From: Myxococcaceae bacterium
GTDB lineage: Bacteria; Myxococcota; Myxococcia; Myxococcales; Myxococcaceae
Reading direction: 5' to 3'
DNA length: 64,000 nt
Assembly (NCBI GenBank): GCA_017881265.1
Contig: JADGRA010000016.1
Span: 62,001-126,000, forward strand
Shown piece after piece: positions 17,346 to 24,904 of this stretch (position 1 is the stretch's first letter; the number at the start of each line of letters is the position of its first letter). Position numbers and translations under genes: made by a program. The notes under the pieces are model-generated. The model worked only from the letters and a program-made list of their open reading frames with translations, was not told where the DNA came from and did not search any database.

Positions 17346-18119
17346 TTGTCCACCCACCGACTCACCCAGAAGGAGCTGCGCGCCCCGGACGCCTTTCAGC
17401 GTGTCGGGGGAGTGGCTCGCCGCTGGCTCGAGCAACGCAGGATTTTGGTCCTGGCAGCAGCGGTCCTCGTCGTCGTGGCAGCGCTAGCGGCTGGGGTCGT
17501 CTCCTCGCTTACCAACCGACGAGACCAGCAGGCCGCTCGCGGCCTCGGGCACGCCCTGAAGGCATTGGACCGTCCGGTAGGGGAAGCCCTCCCAGGGGAT
17601 GACCAGAAGCCCTACGCGACCCAAGCCGAGAAGGACCAGGCGCTGGTGGCGGCCCTCACGCCCTTTCGGAGCGAATTCTCGGGAACGCCGCCCGCGGCAA
17701 TCGCGGCGCTGCCCTTGGGCGATGCAGAACTTCGCGTTGCCCAGGCCGATGGGTCCCTGCCGCACTTCGCGGACTTCCTCGCCCGCACGCCGGCCAGCCA
17801 GATTCTCCGCGTCTCGGCACTAGAAGGCGAGGGCTACGGCTGGGAGGCCAAGGGGCAGCTCGATCGCGCGCTTGACGCGTTTGGTCGCATGGGTCGCGAA
17901 GACGCCGGCGGCTTCCTCGCCGGGATGGGGCTCTACCACCGCGCGCGCATCCTCTTGCTTCAGGGCAAGAAGGCGGAAGCGGCACAAGCGTTCCAGGACG
18001 TCGTCACCGTTAAGCCGGGAACTCCCGCCGCGACTCTCGCGCAGGACCGCCTGTCGCTGCTGGCAGCCGAAGGCGTTCGGCCTCAAGCACTCCTTCCGGT
18101 CAGGCCAGACGCCGGATGA
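17346..18119 (+). CDS. YfgM-like membrane-anchored TPR protein
   Basis: A 257-aa protein that begins at TTG 17346, 8 nt after AGGAG. The extension further upstream runs through der and the hairpin and is rejected. One membrane helix (ILVLAAAVLVVVAALAAGVV, about 37-56) follows a basic N-terminus, so the bulk is periplasmic. Alanine-rich helical repeats such as GWEAKGQLDRALDAFGRMG and GKKAEAAQAFQDVV resemble TPR units. YfgM-type proteins sit with bamB and der in many proteobacteria and assist periplasmic chaperones. The call rests on topology and context. Confidence 0.7.
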   Translation: MSTHRLTQKELRAPDAFQRVGGVARRWLEQRRILVLAAAVLVVVAALAAGVVSSLTNRRDQQAARGLGHALKALDRPVGEALPGDDQKPYATQAEKDQALVAALTPFRSEFSGTPPAAIAALPLGDAELRVAQADGSLPHFADFLARTPASQILRVSALEGEGYGWEAKGQLDRALDAFGRMGREDAGGFLAGMGLYHRARILLLQGKKAEAAQAFQDVVTVKPGTPAATLAQDRLSLLAAEGVRPQALLPVRPDAG

Positions 18120-19264
18120 GGCCTTCGCGAGCGCTCCTGCTTCTCGTCGCAGCTGCGGCCGCAGGCTGCGCGAGCGCTCGGCGTGGGTACGCAATCGATC
18201 CGTACCAGCGGTATGATACGGACGTCCTCGCCATCTACACCATCAGCTGGTGGCAGAAGCTCGTCGACGCTCCGACCCTCGAGTACGGGCCGCGGGAGCC
18301 GGCACGCCCGGGGGCAGACACCATCAACTCGCGCGTGGTGACTGGAACGCGAGACGGCATTCTAAGAAGCGTCGACAGCAAGGGGCGCGTCGTCTGGCGG
18401 TTTGTTGCCGGGCAACCCTTTACGGCTGGGCCCGAGGTCGTGGACGGGTTCGTTTTCGCTCCCGGCGGCGACGGCTTCCTCTACTGCTTCCGGGCAGACA
18501 CGGGGGAGCTCTTCTGGAAGTACGAGGCGGGGGAAGACCTGGTCACCGTTCCGGTGGTTGCCGATGGACGGGTTCTGGTCTCCTCACAGAACGACACGCT
18601 CTTTGCCGTCGAGGCGGCCACCGGAAAGTGGCTCTGGCAATACCGTCGGGACACCCCCGCTGGCTTCACCATCCGCGGCGCAGGTCGTCCCGCGGTGCGC
18701 GATGGGGTCGTCTACGTTGGGTTCTCGGATGGCCACTTTTCGGCGCTGCGCCTCGAGAGTGGCGCGGTGGTTTGGGACCGGACCCTCTCCGCGGGCGGGC
18801 AATTTGTCGACATCGACTCGCCGGCGGTTTTCGATCCCAAGGGGAACGTCATCGTCGCCAGCTACAAGGACGGTTTGTTTTCAATCGATCCGGGCAGCGG
18901 CGAAACACTCTGGCAGACGGCCATCACCGGCATGGTCGGGCTGGTGGCAAGGGGTGACGTCGTGTACGCCAGCGGCGACGCACGCGTCATCGGGGTCAAG
19001 GCATCAACGGGCAAAATCCTGTGGACGACGTCGCTCGGACAGCGCGCCGGCCTGCAACCGGCTTTGGCCGCCGGCTGGTTGCTCGTCCCAACGGGGAGGT
19101 CCCTGCTCTTTATCGATCCGACCTTGGGTGGCATCCGGCAAAGCTTCGACCCGGGGAGGGGCATCACTGCGACGCCCGACGTCCACGGAACCGATGTGTA
19201 CCTCCTGTCCAATCTGGGCTTCGTCTATGCGCTGGAAATGAACGTCGCAAGGAACTCGGGGTGA
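18116..19264 (+). CDS. bamB: Outer-membrane assembly lipoprotein BamB
   Basis: A lipoprotein of the BAM complex that helps insert beta-barrels into the outer membrane. The signal peptide ends in AAAGC, putting the lipid-modified Cys at residue 18. The rest is a PQQ-type beta-propeller with repeated blades such as VDSKGRVVWRF, FRADTGELFWKYEA, VEAATGKWLWQYR and IDPGSGETLWQTA. At 382 aa the length is typical. It overlaps the TPR gene by 4 nt, and der is just upstream, a conserved arrangement. Confidence 0.88.
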   Translation: MRPSRALLLLVAAAAAGCASARRGYAIDPYQRYDTDVLAIYTISWWQKLVDAPTLEYGPREPARPGADTINSRVVTGTRDGILRSVDSKGRVVWRFVAGQPFTAGPEVVDGFVFAPGGDGFLYCFRADTGELFWKYEAGEDLVTVPVVADGRVLVSSQNDTLFAVEAATGKWLWQYRRDTPAGFTIRGAGRPAVRDGVVYVGFSDGHFSALRLESGAVVWDRTLSAGGQFVDIDSPAVFDPKGNVIVASYKDGLFSIDPGSGETLWQTAITGMVGLVARGDVVYASGDARVIGVKASTGKILWTTSLGQRAGLQPALAAGWLLVPTGRSLLFIDPTLGGIRQSFDPGRGITATPDVHGTDVYLLSNLGFVYALEMNVARNSG

Positions 19265-19695
19265 CGCCCCCCGCCCGCCAGCTGCGGGTGGTCGCGGCGC
19301 TCATCAGCAGCGACGCCGGGCGGCGGGTGCTCGTGCAGCAACGGCCAGCCGGCAAGCACCTTGCCTTCTTGTGGGAGTTCCCTGGAGGCAAGGTGGAAGC
19401 TGGGGAATCGGATGAGGGCGCCTTAAGGCGCGAGGCCTTGGAAGAGCTCGGGGTCGAGGTGGAAGTCGGACTCGAGCGCTTTCACACGCAGCAGCCGTAC
19501 CCTGACTTCGTAGTGGACCTGCACGTATACGAGGCCCGGATTGTCTCCGGTGCGCCCCATGCGCTGGGAGGCCAGATGCTGAAGAGTGCCACGCTGGAGG
19601 AACTGCAGACGTTGGCATTCTGCGAGGCGGACCGGCCGCTGGTGCAGGCGCTGGCCCAGAGAGCGTCGGAGGGACCGGGCACACTCAAGGAGTGA
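19261..19695 (+). CDS. Nudix hydrolase, MutT (8-oxo-dGTPase) type
   Basis: 144 aa from the GTG at 19261, which overlaps the bamB TGA. The Nudix box GGKVEAGESDEGALRREALE continuing into ELGV has all the required residues (Gx5Ex7REUxEExGU). The sequence around it, LWEFPGGK, is characteristic of MutT-like enzymes that hydrolyse oxidised nucleotides. The longer frame from 19021 only reads through bamB. The neighbour downstream overlaps by 4 nt. Confidence 0.88.
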   Translation: MTPPARQLRVVAALISSDAGRRVLVQQRPAGKHLAFLWEFPGGKVEAGESDEGALRREALEELGVEVEVGLERFHTQQPYPDFVVDLHVYEARIVSGAPHALGGQMLKSATLEELQTLAFCEADRPLVQALAQRASEGPGTLKE

Positions 19696-20543
19696 TTGAA
19701 CGCTCCTTTCAACTCGTGCCCGGCATCGGCCCTTGGCGCGAGCGGGACCTCTGGTCGCGCGGCCTGCTCAACTGGGAGGCGTTTCGTGAATCCCCGCAGC
19801 TGAGCGAGCTGCCTCCGCGTCTGGCCGAGTCCCTGGGGGCGCGGATTGCCGAGGCGGAAGCGGCACTGAGCTTCCGAGACTTGCCGCACCTGGCGGCTCT
19901 GTTGCCGCCGCGAGAGCACTGGCGCCTCTACCCGGTCTTCCTGGCCGAAGCCGTCTTCCTAGACATCGAGACGGACGGCGCCGTGAACGGGCGGCCGACC
20001 GTGGTCAGCTTGTTCGACCGGCAGGGGCTACATGTCTTCGTCCAAGGGCGAAATCTCGAAACCCTCCCGGAAGTCCTCTCCCAATCTCGTCTTTGGGTCA
20101 CCTTCAACGGACGCTGCTTTGACGTGCCCGTCTTGCGGCGACACTTCCCGGAGCTTCCTGAGCCCGCGGTTCACCTCGACCTGCGCTTCCTGTGCCGGCG
20201 CGTAGGCCTTCGCGGTGGTCTGAAGGCAGTCGAGGAGCTGATTGGCATCCCACGCCCGCCACACCTCCGTGGCGTTGGCGGCTGGGACGCGGTGTTGCTC
20301 TGGCGCACCTGGGTGGCGACGGACGAGCTCGCCGCACTGCGATGTCTCGTCGAGTACAACCTGTACGACGCGTTCCAGCTCCGCGCGCTGGCGGATGCTG
20401 CATACAACCGCGCAGTCGAACAGCTGGCGTTCGACCAAGAACGTATTCGCGTCTGGGAGCGCGGCGACCTCCTCTACGACGTCAGTCGGCTGGTCCTTGC
20501 GATGGAACCCGCCGGCGGCGGTGCGCTGGCGGTGGGAACCTGA
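19692..20543 (+). CDS. YprB-type RNase H-fold exonuclease domain protein
   Basis: 283 aa, coupled to the Nudix gene by a 4-nt overlap. An RNase H-like/3'-5' exonuclease core is visible: VFLDIETDG (about 92-100) has the first DxE, WVTFNGRCFDVPVLRRHFP the second Asp, and LVEYNLYDAFQLRAL the third. The GIGPWRERDLW opening suggests a helix-hairpin-helix-like N-terminal piece. The YprB family is found in many bacteria with a little-studied function. Confidence 0.75.
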   Translation: MIERSFQLVPGIGPWRERDLWSRGLLNWEAFRESPQLSELPPRLAESLGARIAEAEAALSFRDLPHLAALLPPREHWRLYPVFLAEAVFLDIETDGAVNGRPTVVSLFDRQGLHVFVQGRNLETLPEVLSQSRLWVTFNGRCFDVPVLRRHFPELPEPAVHLDLRFLCRRVGLRGGLKAVEELIGIPRPPHLRGVGGWDAVLLWRTWVATDELAALRCLVEYNLYDAFQLRALADAAYNRAVEQLAFDQERIRVWERGDLLYDVSRLVLAMEPAGGGALAVGT

Positions 20544-20560
20544 ACGTAGAGATGTGCCTG

Positions 20561-21112
20561 TCAACTTCCGCGGCGGTGGCGCTTCGGGGGACCTCTCTTG
20601 ACGGGAACGTCCTTCTCGCGCTCCCCGTCGGTGTGGAACTCGAAGCGCTGCTCGTTCAATGCTGAACCCGTCCCGTCATCGAGCGTCGTTCCGGTCTGAG
20701 AGTCGAGCGCCACGCTGTAGCGGTGCCCTGGGCGGAGTGGAGCTAGCAGTTTGACGTGGTAGCGCAGTCCGCCAGGCACCTCCTGGGGGATGTCGTCTGA
20801 CGCAAGCGCCCGGTCAATCTCGTCAAGAATCCGGAGCCGGTAGTTGTGAAGCGGGAGATTGGCCGTGAAGTCGATTACCTGGGTCGCTGGTAGAAGTGGC
20901 ACAGCCGACGGGTCGAGGAGTACCTGGAGGAGCCCTCCATCGGGCTGCTGGACTTCAATCGCAAGCGTCAGAGTTACCACGGGTGGGCCACCGTCCAGGG
21001 GCGTCGCCAAAACGGCGGTTCCGGCATCCATTGAGGTGGGCCGGGGGCACCCCGAGCCGATGGCTAGAGACAGCCCGGTAGTTAGCCAACGGCAGCGCAC
21101 ATGTTTCTTCAT
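20561..21112 (-). CDS. Putative lipoprotein, unknown function
   Basis: 183 aa. The start has a short basic region and a hydrophobic stretch ending SLAIGSGCPRP, compatible with a lipoprotein signal and Cys22. The body is mostly beta and includes LHNYRLRILDEIDRALASDD and RPGHRYSVALDSQTG. The latter resembles Ig-like/Big domains that describe attributes of extracytoplasmic proteins. The C-terminus is basic. I do not recognise a family. It is divergent from the NAPE-PLD-like gene, whose start is 35 bp away. Confidence 0.6.
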   Translation of the reverse strand: MKKHVRCRWLTTGLSLAIGSGCPRPTSMDAGTAVLATPLDGGPPVVTLTLAIEVQQPDGGLLQVLLDPSAVPLLPATQVIDFTANLPLHNYRLRILDEIDRALASDDIPQEVPGGLRYHVKLLAPLRPGHRYSVALDSQTGTTLDDGTGSALNEQRFEFHTDGEREKDVPVKRGPPKRHRRGS

Positions 21113-21147
21113 GGAAGGACGAACGGTCGGGGATTACACAGGCTTGG

Positions 21148-22116
21148 GTGAACGCTCTGAAATACGTCAACACGGACGGGACGGGGCCGCAAACCAGCGG
21201 CAAGGTGCTTCGCTGGGCTGTCCTGGACAAGCTTGCTGGCCGTCGGCGCCGGGCGCCCAGCCGAGCGGCGGTGCCCAGCGTACCCCCCGACTTGGTCCTC
21301 CTCTCGTGCCCGCCCGGAGCAGGGGAGGGGGTACGGCTGACGTGGCTCGGGCACGCCAGCTGGCTCGTCCAGGTGGCCAGCACGTCGATGCTCATCGACC
21401 CTGTCCTGGGCGAGCGAATCTCCGGCGTGATTCGGCGCAACGTGGCTCCCGGCCTCCGTGTCGAGCAGCTTCCCCGAATCGACGCGTGTCTCGTGACACA
21501 CAACCACTACGACCATCTCGACTTGCCGACGCTGCAGCAAGTGGGCGCGCCCGTTTGGGCAGGCCAGGGGACGGGGCCGTTGCTGCGTAAGTCCGGCTTG
21601 GAGGCCCACGAGTTGGGTTGGTGGGAGACGGCACAGGTGGGTTCGGCGAAGGTGCATTTCGTCCCGAGCCAGCACTGGAGCCGCCGGGGCCTGTTCGACG
21701 TGAATGAGATGCTCTGGGGTGGCTTTGTGGTGGACGGCGACGGTACCCAGGTGCATCACGCTGGCGACACCGCATACTTCGATGGATTCGTGGAAATCGG
21801 GCGCCGTTTTCCGAACCTCGAAGGCACGATGCTTCCCATTGGAGCGTACGACCCACCGTGGTTCATGGAGACCCAACACATGAATCCGGAGCAGGCGGCC
21901 CGAGCGTTCTTGGACCTTGGCGCTGAGAACTTGCTGGCCATGCACTGGGGAACCTTCAAACTGACCGATGAGCCCCTCGGTGAGCCGCCCGCGCGACTGA
22001 AAGACGAATGGGCGCGGCTGGCACTTCCCCAGAGCAGGCTCCACATCCTTCCGGTCGGTGGAACGTGGACGGCCCAAAGCAAGGCGACACTGGCCCCGCG
22101 CAGGGTGCAGCCCTGA
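21148..22116 (+). CDS. NAPE-PLD-like metallo-beta-lactamase-fold hydrolase
   Basis: A 322-aa zinc hydrolase starting at GTG. The di-metal motif is THNHYDHLD (about 116-124). Further ligand segments are WLGHASWLV, FVPSQHWSRRG, HHAGDTAYFDG and AMHWGTFKL. The QHWSRR and HWGTF segments match N-acylphosphatidylethanolamine-hydrolysing phospholipase D and its bacterial relatives. Those enzymes release N-acylethanolamines from membrane lipid. The substrate here is unproven, and members of this wide family also act on other lipids or lactones. The next gene is a ceramidase-family membrane protein. Confidence 0.8.
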   Translation: MNALKYVNTDGTGPQTSGKVLRWAVLDKLAGRRRRAPSRAAVPSVPPDLVLLSCPPGAGEGVRLTWLGHASWLVQVASTSMLIDPVLGERISGVIRRNVAPGLRVEQLPRIDACLVTHNHYDHLDLPTLQQVGAPVWAGQGTGPLLRKSGLEAHELGWWETAQVGSAKVHFVPSQHWSRRGLFDVNEMLWGGFVVDGDGTQVHHAGDTAYFDGFVEIGRRFPNLEGTMLPIGAYDPPWFMETQHMNPEQAARAFLDLGAENLLAMHWGTFKLTDEPLGEPPARLKDEWARLALPQSRLHILPVGGTWTAQSKATLAPRRVQP

Positions 22117-22185
22117 CTAAGGCGAATCGCTGCATCCCCCCGTCGCTGACGGCCTAAGCTGCCGTCGCTTGGGCTTCGACGACAA

Positions 22186-22956
22186 ATGACGCCAGGCCTC
22201 ATTGGGTTCTGGGGAACACCCACCTCCACGGTCGATTGGTGCGAGGTGAACTACGCCGTTACGCCGTTCGTGTGCGAATTCTTCAACACACTCTCGAGTC
22301 TCGCCATGATTGCGGCTGGAGTGCTGGGCGCCTTTCTCCATCGACACGTGTTTGATCGCTGGACCCTCGCCGCCTTCGGGCTCCTCGGATTGGTGGGGGT
22401 CGGAAGCGTCGCATTTCACGGAACGCTGCGCTTCGAACTCCAAATGCTCGACGAGCTGCCAATGCTCTACTTGGTCGCCCTCGTCGCCTACTTACTCCTC
22501 GAGCCGCGATTGGGGCCGTGGTTGCCGACAGTTCTGCTCACGTACGCAGTCCTCGCTACCGTTTCCGAAGCCTTCACCCGCGGCCAAATCCAGTTTCTGG
22601 CGTTTCAGGTGAGCTTCGGCGCGCTGGAGATGTTCTGCATGTACCGCGTGTTCCTGCTCAGTCGATCTCCCGGCAACAAACCGGTTCGTCCGCTCTTCAA
22701 CCTCGGCGCCGGGATGTATTTTGCCGCCATTGCGCTTTGGTTCGTCGACCTGCGCTTCTGCGATGTTGTGAGTATTCGGCTACCGGCGCTCGGCATCCCG
22801 AACCCACAACTCCATGCGTGGTGGCACGTTTTGGTTTCCTGTGGGTTCTACTTGCTCCTGCTTGTGGTCGGCTACGACCGGTTGCGCCGTCGTCATGTCC
22901 AGCCAGTCATTCAAGCTTTGCGCGGCCGCATCCCTTCCGTCGAGCGGCCTGCGTGA
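22186..22956 (+). CDS. Alkaline ceramidase family (ACER/aPHC) membrane hydrolase
   Basis: A 256-aa polytopic membrane protein with about seven helices. It closely follows the eukaryotic alkaline ceramidase pattern. The N-terminal Ca2+-site residues Asp17, Trp18, Glu20, Asn22 and Glu31 are all present in GFWGTPTSTVDWCEVNY and the following CEFFN. Zn ligands His78 (SVAFHGTL), His210 and His214 (HAWWHVL) are present, as is QMLDELPMLY. ACER3 has the same spacing. It should split ceramide into fatty acid and sphingoid base. It lies 70 nt after the NAPE-PLD-like gene, probably on one transcript. Confidence 0.85.
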   Translation: MTPGLIGFWGTPTSTVDWCEVNYAVTPFVCEFFNTLSSLAMIAAGVLGAFLHRHVFDRWTLAAFGLLGLVGVGSVAFHGTLRFELQMLDELPMLYLVALVAYLLLEPRLGPWLPTVLLTYAVLATVSEAFTRGQIQFLAFQVSFGALEMFCMYRVFLLSRSPGNKPVRPLFNLGAGMYFAAIALWFVDLRFCDVVSIRLPALGIPNPQLHAWWHVLVSCGFYLLLLVVGYDRLRRRHVQPVIQALRGRIPSVERPA

Positions 22957-22978
22957 GCGGCCGCTTGGGCCGCGTCGC

Positions 22979-23137
22979 CTACTTCTCGGCTCCCGAGAAC
23001 AGTGCGTGGGCACGGAGTTCCTGGCCCGCGAGGCCGTCCCTCACGACGCGTGTGTAAAAGTCGTGAAGCGTCTCGGCACCGAACGACGGAGTTGCATCGG
23101 CGTCGTAGGTTCCTCTGGCCTGGTCCTGAACGAGCAT
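22979..23137 (-). CDS. Possible 52-aa small protein
   Basis: A short ORF divergent from the ArsR gene, reading MLVQDQARGTYDADATPSFG and ending in a basic AEK. It lies in the 224-bp gap between the ceramidase and ArsR genes and has coding-like composition. I know no family, and the ribosome site is weak. Confidence 0.35.
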   Translation of the reverse strand: MLVQDQARGTYDADATPSFGAETLHDFYTRVVRDGLAGQELRAHALFSGAEK

Positions 23138-23180
23138 TCGCTTGACGGTGATAGATATCCGTCGGTCTATATACAGCTGA

Positions 23181-23525
23181 ATGAATTCGTCAGTCTTCCA
23201 GACTTTGGCCGATCCGACCCGTCGCCGCATCGTCGAGCTGCTACAGGGCGGTGAGTTCCAAGTGAATGACATCGTCGACGCGGTCGACATCCGCCAACCG
23301 GGCGTCTCACGACATTTGCGCCTTCTTCACCAGGCGCGCTTTGTCCACGTTCGCCCTGACGGACAGAAGCGGCTGTACTCACTCCCCCCGGAGCCGTTCC
23401 GAGAACTCGACGCGTGGGTCGCGTCGTTCCGAGGCCTCTGGGAGGCGCGATTGGAGCGATTCGGCAAGGCGCTTGAGCGGAAGAAGCAGGATCTGGCTCG
23501 CAAGCCCAAAGAGAGGAGCTCCTGA
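23181..23525 (+). CDS. ArsR-family winged-helix transcriptional regulator
   Basis: 114 aa. The N-terminal winged helix reads LADPTRRRIVELLQGGEF (about 9-26), DIVDAVDIRQPGVSRHLRLL with the recognition helix, then FVHVRPDGQKRLYSL as the wing. There are no obvious Cys metal sites. The downstream SRPBCC gene follows within 5 nt. This is the common ArsR plus AHSA1 pairing, in which the regulator controls the pair. The start lies close to a TATATACA element with no clear ribosome site, so it may have a very short leader. Confidence 0.85.
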   Translation: MNSSVFQTLADPTRRRIVELLQGGEFQVNDIVDAVDIRQPGVSRHLRLLHQARFVHVRPDGQKRLYSLPPEPFRELDAWVASFRGLWEARLERFGKALERKKQDLARKPKERSS

Positions 23526-23529
23526 ACAG

Positions 23530-24048
23530 ATGACGACCCCGACGAAGACGCCCGCGACCGCAGGGCAACCGCCTGCCCAGAGAAGCACGTTCAGGATTGA
23601 ACGGGCCTACCAGGCGTCCCTCGATGTTGTTTGGGCACTCTGGACAACCAAGGAAGGCCTCGAGTGCTGGTGGGGACCCGATGGGTTCACCACCACAGTG
23701 CGAACGCTCGAGCTGCGGCCGGGTGGGCTGTGGGAGTACGCGATGACTGCGACCGCACCCGAACAGGTCGAGTTCATGAAGCGGGCGGGGATGCCGCTGT
23801 CGACGGTTACCCGCGCCACCTACACGGACGTCATGCCGCAGCGGCGCCTCTCGTATGACAACCTGGTCGACTTCATCCCCGGAGTTGCGCCCTACGCAGC
23901 TTCGGTCGCCGTGGAGTTTCATCCCACCGCGCAAGGGGTGCGAATGGTTCTCACGTTGGATGCCATGCACGACGAGCGATGGACTGAGATGGCTCGACGC
24001 GGCTGGGGAAGCCAGTTGGGCAGACTCGCGGCTGCGCTCGGCATATGA
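23530..24048 (+). CDS. SRPBCC (AHSA1-like) domain protein
   Basis: 172 aa with a START-like hydrophobic-cavity fold. The N-terminal IERAYQASLDVVWALWTTKEGLE.WWGPDG pattern is diagnostic of activator-of-Hsp90-type SRPBCC proteins. The Pro/Thr-rich first 20 residues look like a flexible leader. The ATG at 23530 is chosen because the frame upstream overlaps the ArsR gene. It is translationally adjacent to the ArsR regulator. Confidence 0.85.
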   Translation: MTTPTKTPATAGQPPAQRSTFRIERAYQASLDVVWALWTTKEGLECWWGPDGFTTTVRTLELRPGGLWEYAMTATAPEQVEFMKRAGMPLSTVTRATYTDVMPQRRLSYDNLVDFIPGVAPYAASVAVEFHPTAQGVRMVLTLDAMHDERWTEMARRGWGSQLGRLAAALGI

Positions 24049-24240
24049 CCCCCTCGGGCATGGCCGAACGTCTGATAATGTGCGTTATGTCAACTTGATG
24101 AAAGGGCCGGAGTTCACCGCAACTCCCTCAGCCTCCGGGCGCTTCATCCAGCTTTGCCTTCCACTTCAGCGCCTGGGCGCCGTGGCCCTTGCGCGGTTCT
24201 GACTTTTCCCACGCTTCGTAAGTCGCCACCAGCAGCGCCC

Positions 24241-24729
24241 GTGACAGCGGCATCACCCGAGAGACAGCTAGCCGGCTTCATCGCCAAGTTCGCACCCGAT
24301 GTTGCGAGCCTCATTCTGGCTGCGCGGAAGAGGATGCGAGAGCGGTTTCCGCGGGCCATTGAACTCGTGTACGACAACTACAACTTCTTCGTGATTGGGT
24401 ACGGACCCGGCGTCAGGCCGTCCGATGCAATTTTCTCGCTCGCGGCCCATGCGAAGGGCGTGAGCCTGTGCTTTCTGCAGGGAGCGGGCCTGCCGGATCC
24501 CAAGGGACTCCTCAGGGGCAGCGGAAACGTCGTGCGGAGCATTCGACTCGAGAGTGCTGCGACCCTGGACGACGCGGGTGTACGCCGACTCATGAAGAGT
24601 GCGGTCGAACTTGCAAAGGTGCCCTTCAATCCACGGGCCGAGCACCAACTGATCATCCGGTCCGTCTCCGTTAAACAACGACCTCGCCGAGCGGCCGCGG
24701 CGGGCAGGAAGAAGCAGCGGCTCCGTTGA
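24241..24729 (+). CDS. DUF1801-family protein
   Basis: About 162 aa from the GTG at 24241. An alternative TTG at 24154 would add 29 unconvincing residues. The family core is seen in DVASLILAARKRMRERFPRA and NFFVIGYGPGVRPSDAIFSL. The C-terminus is strongly basic (KQRPRRAAAAGRKKQRLR), which may bind nucleic acid. DUF1801 proteins have no established function. A 192-bp gap precedes it and contains an ATAA/TTAT-rich spot near 24073. Confidence 0.65.
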   Translation: MTAASPERQLAGFIAKFAPDVASLILAARKRMRERFPRAIELVYDNYNFFVIGYGPGVRPSDAIFSLAAHAKGVSLCFLQGAGLPDPKGLLRGSGNVVRSIRLESAATLDDAGVRRLMKSAVELAKVPFNPRAEHQLIIRSVSVKQRPRRAAAAGRKKQRLR

Positions 24730-24904
24730 CATGACGTGTGTAGCCGTCGAAGACCGGCATCAAGCCAAAGCACAAATGGTGCGGTCCTTTCGCTGGTCCT
24801 CCCCTGCCCTGGCGCTCAACGCCGTCGGGAACGAGAATCAGACCCGGCGGCGATCCTAGTTTGGACGAGCGAGCCTCACAGACCTCCGACTTCAGTGCCG
24901 GCTT

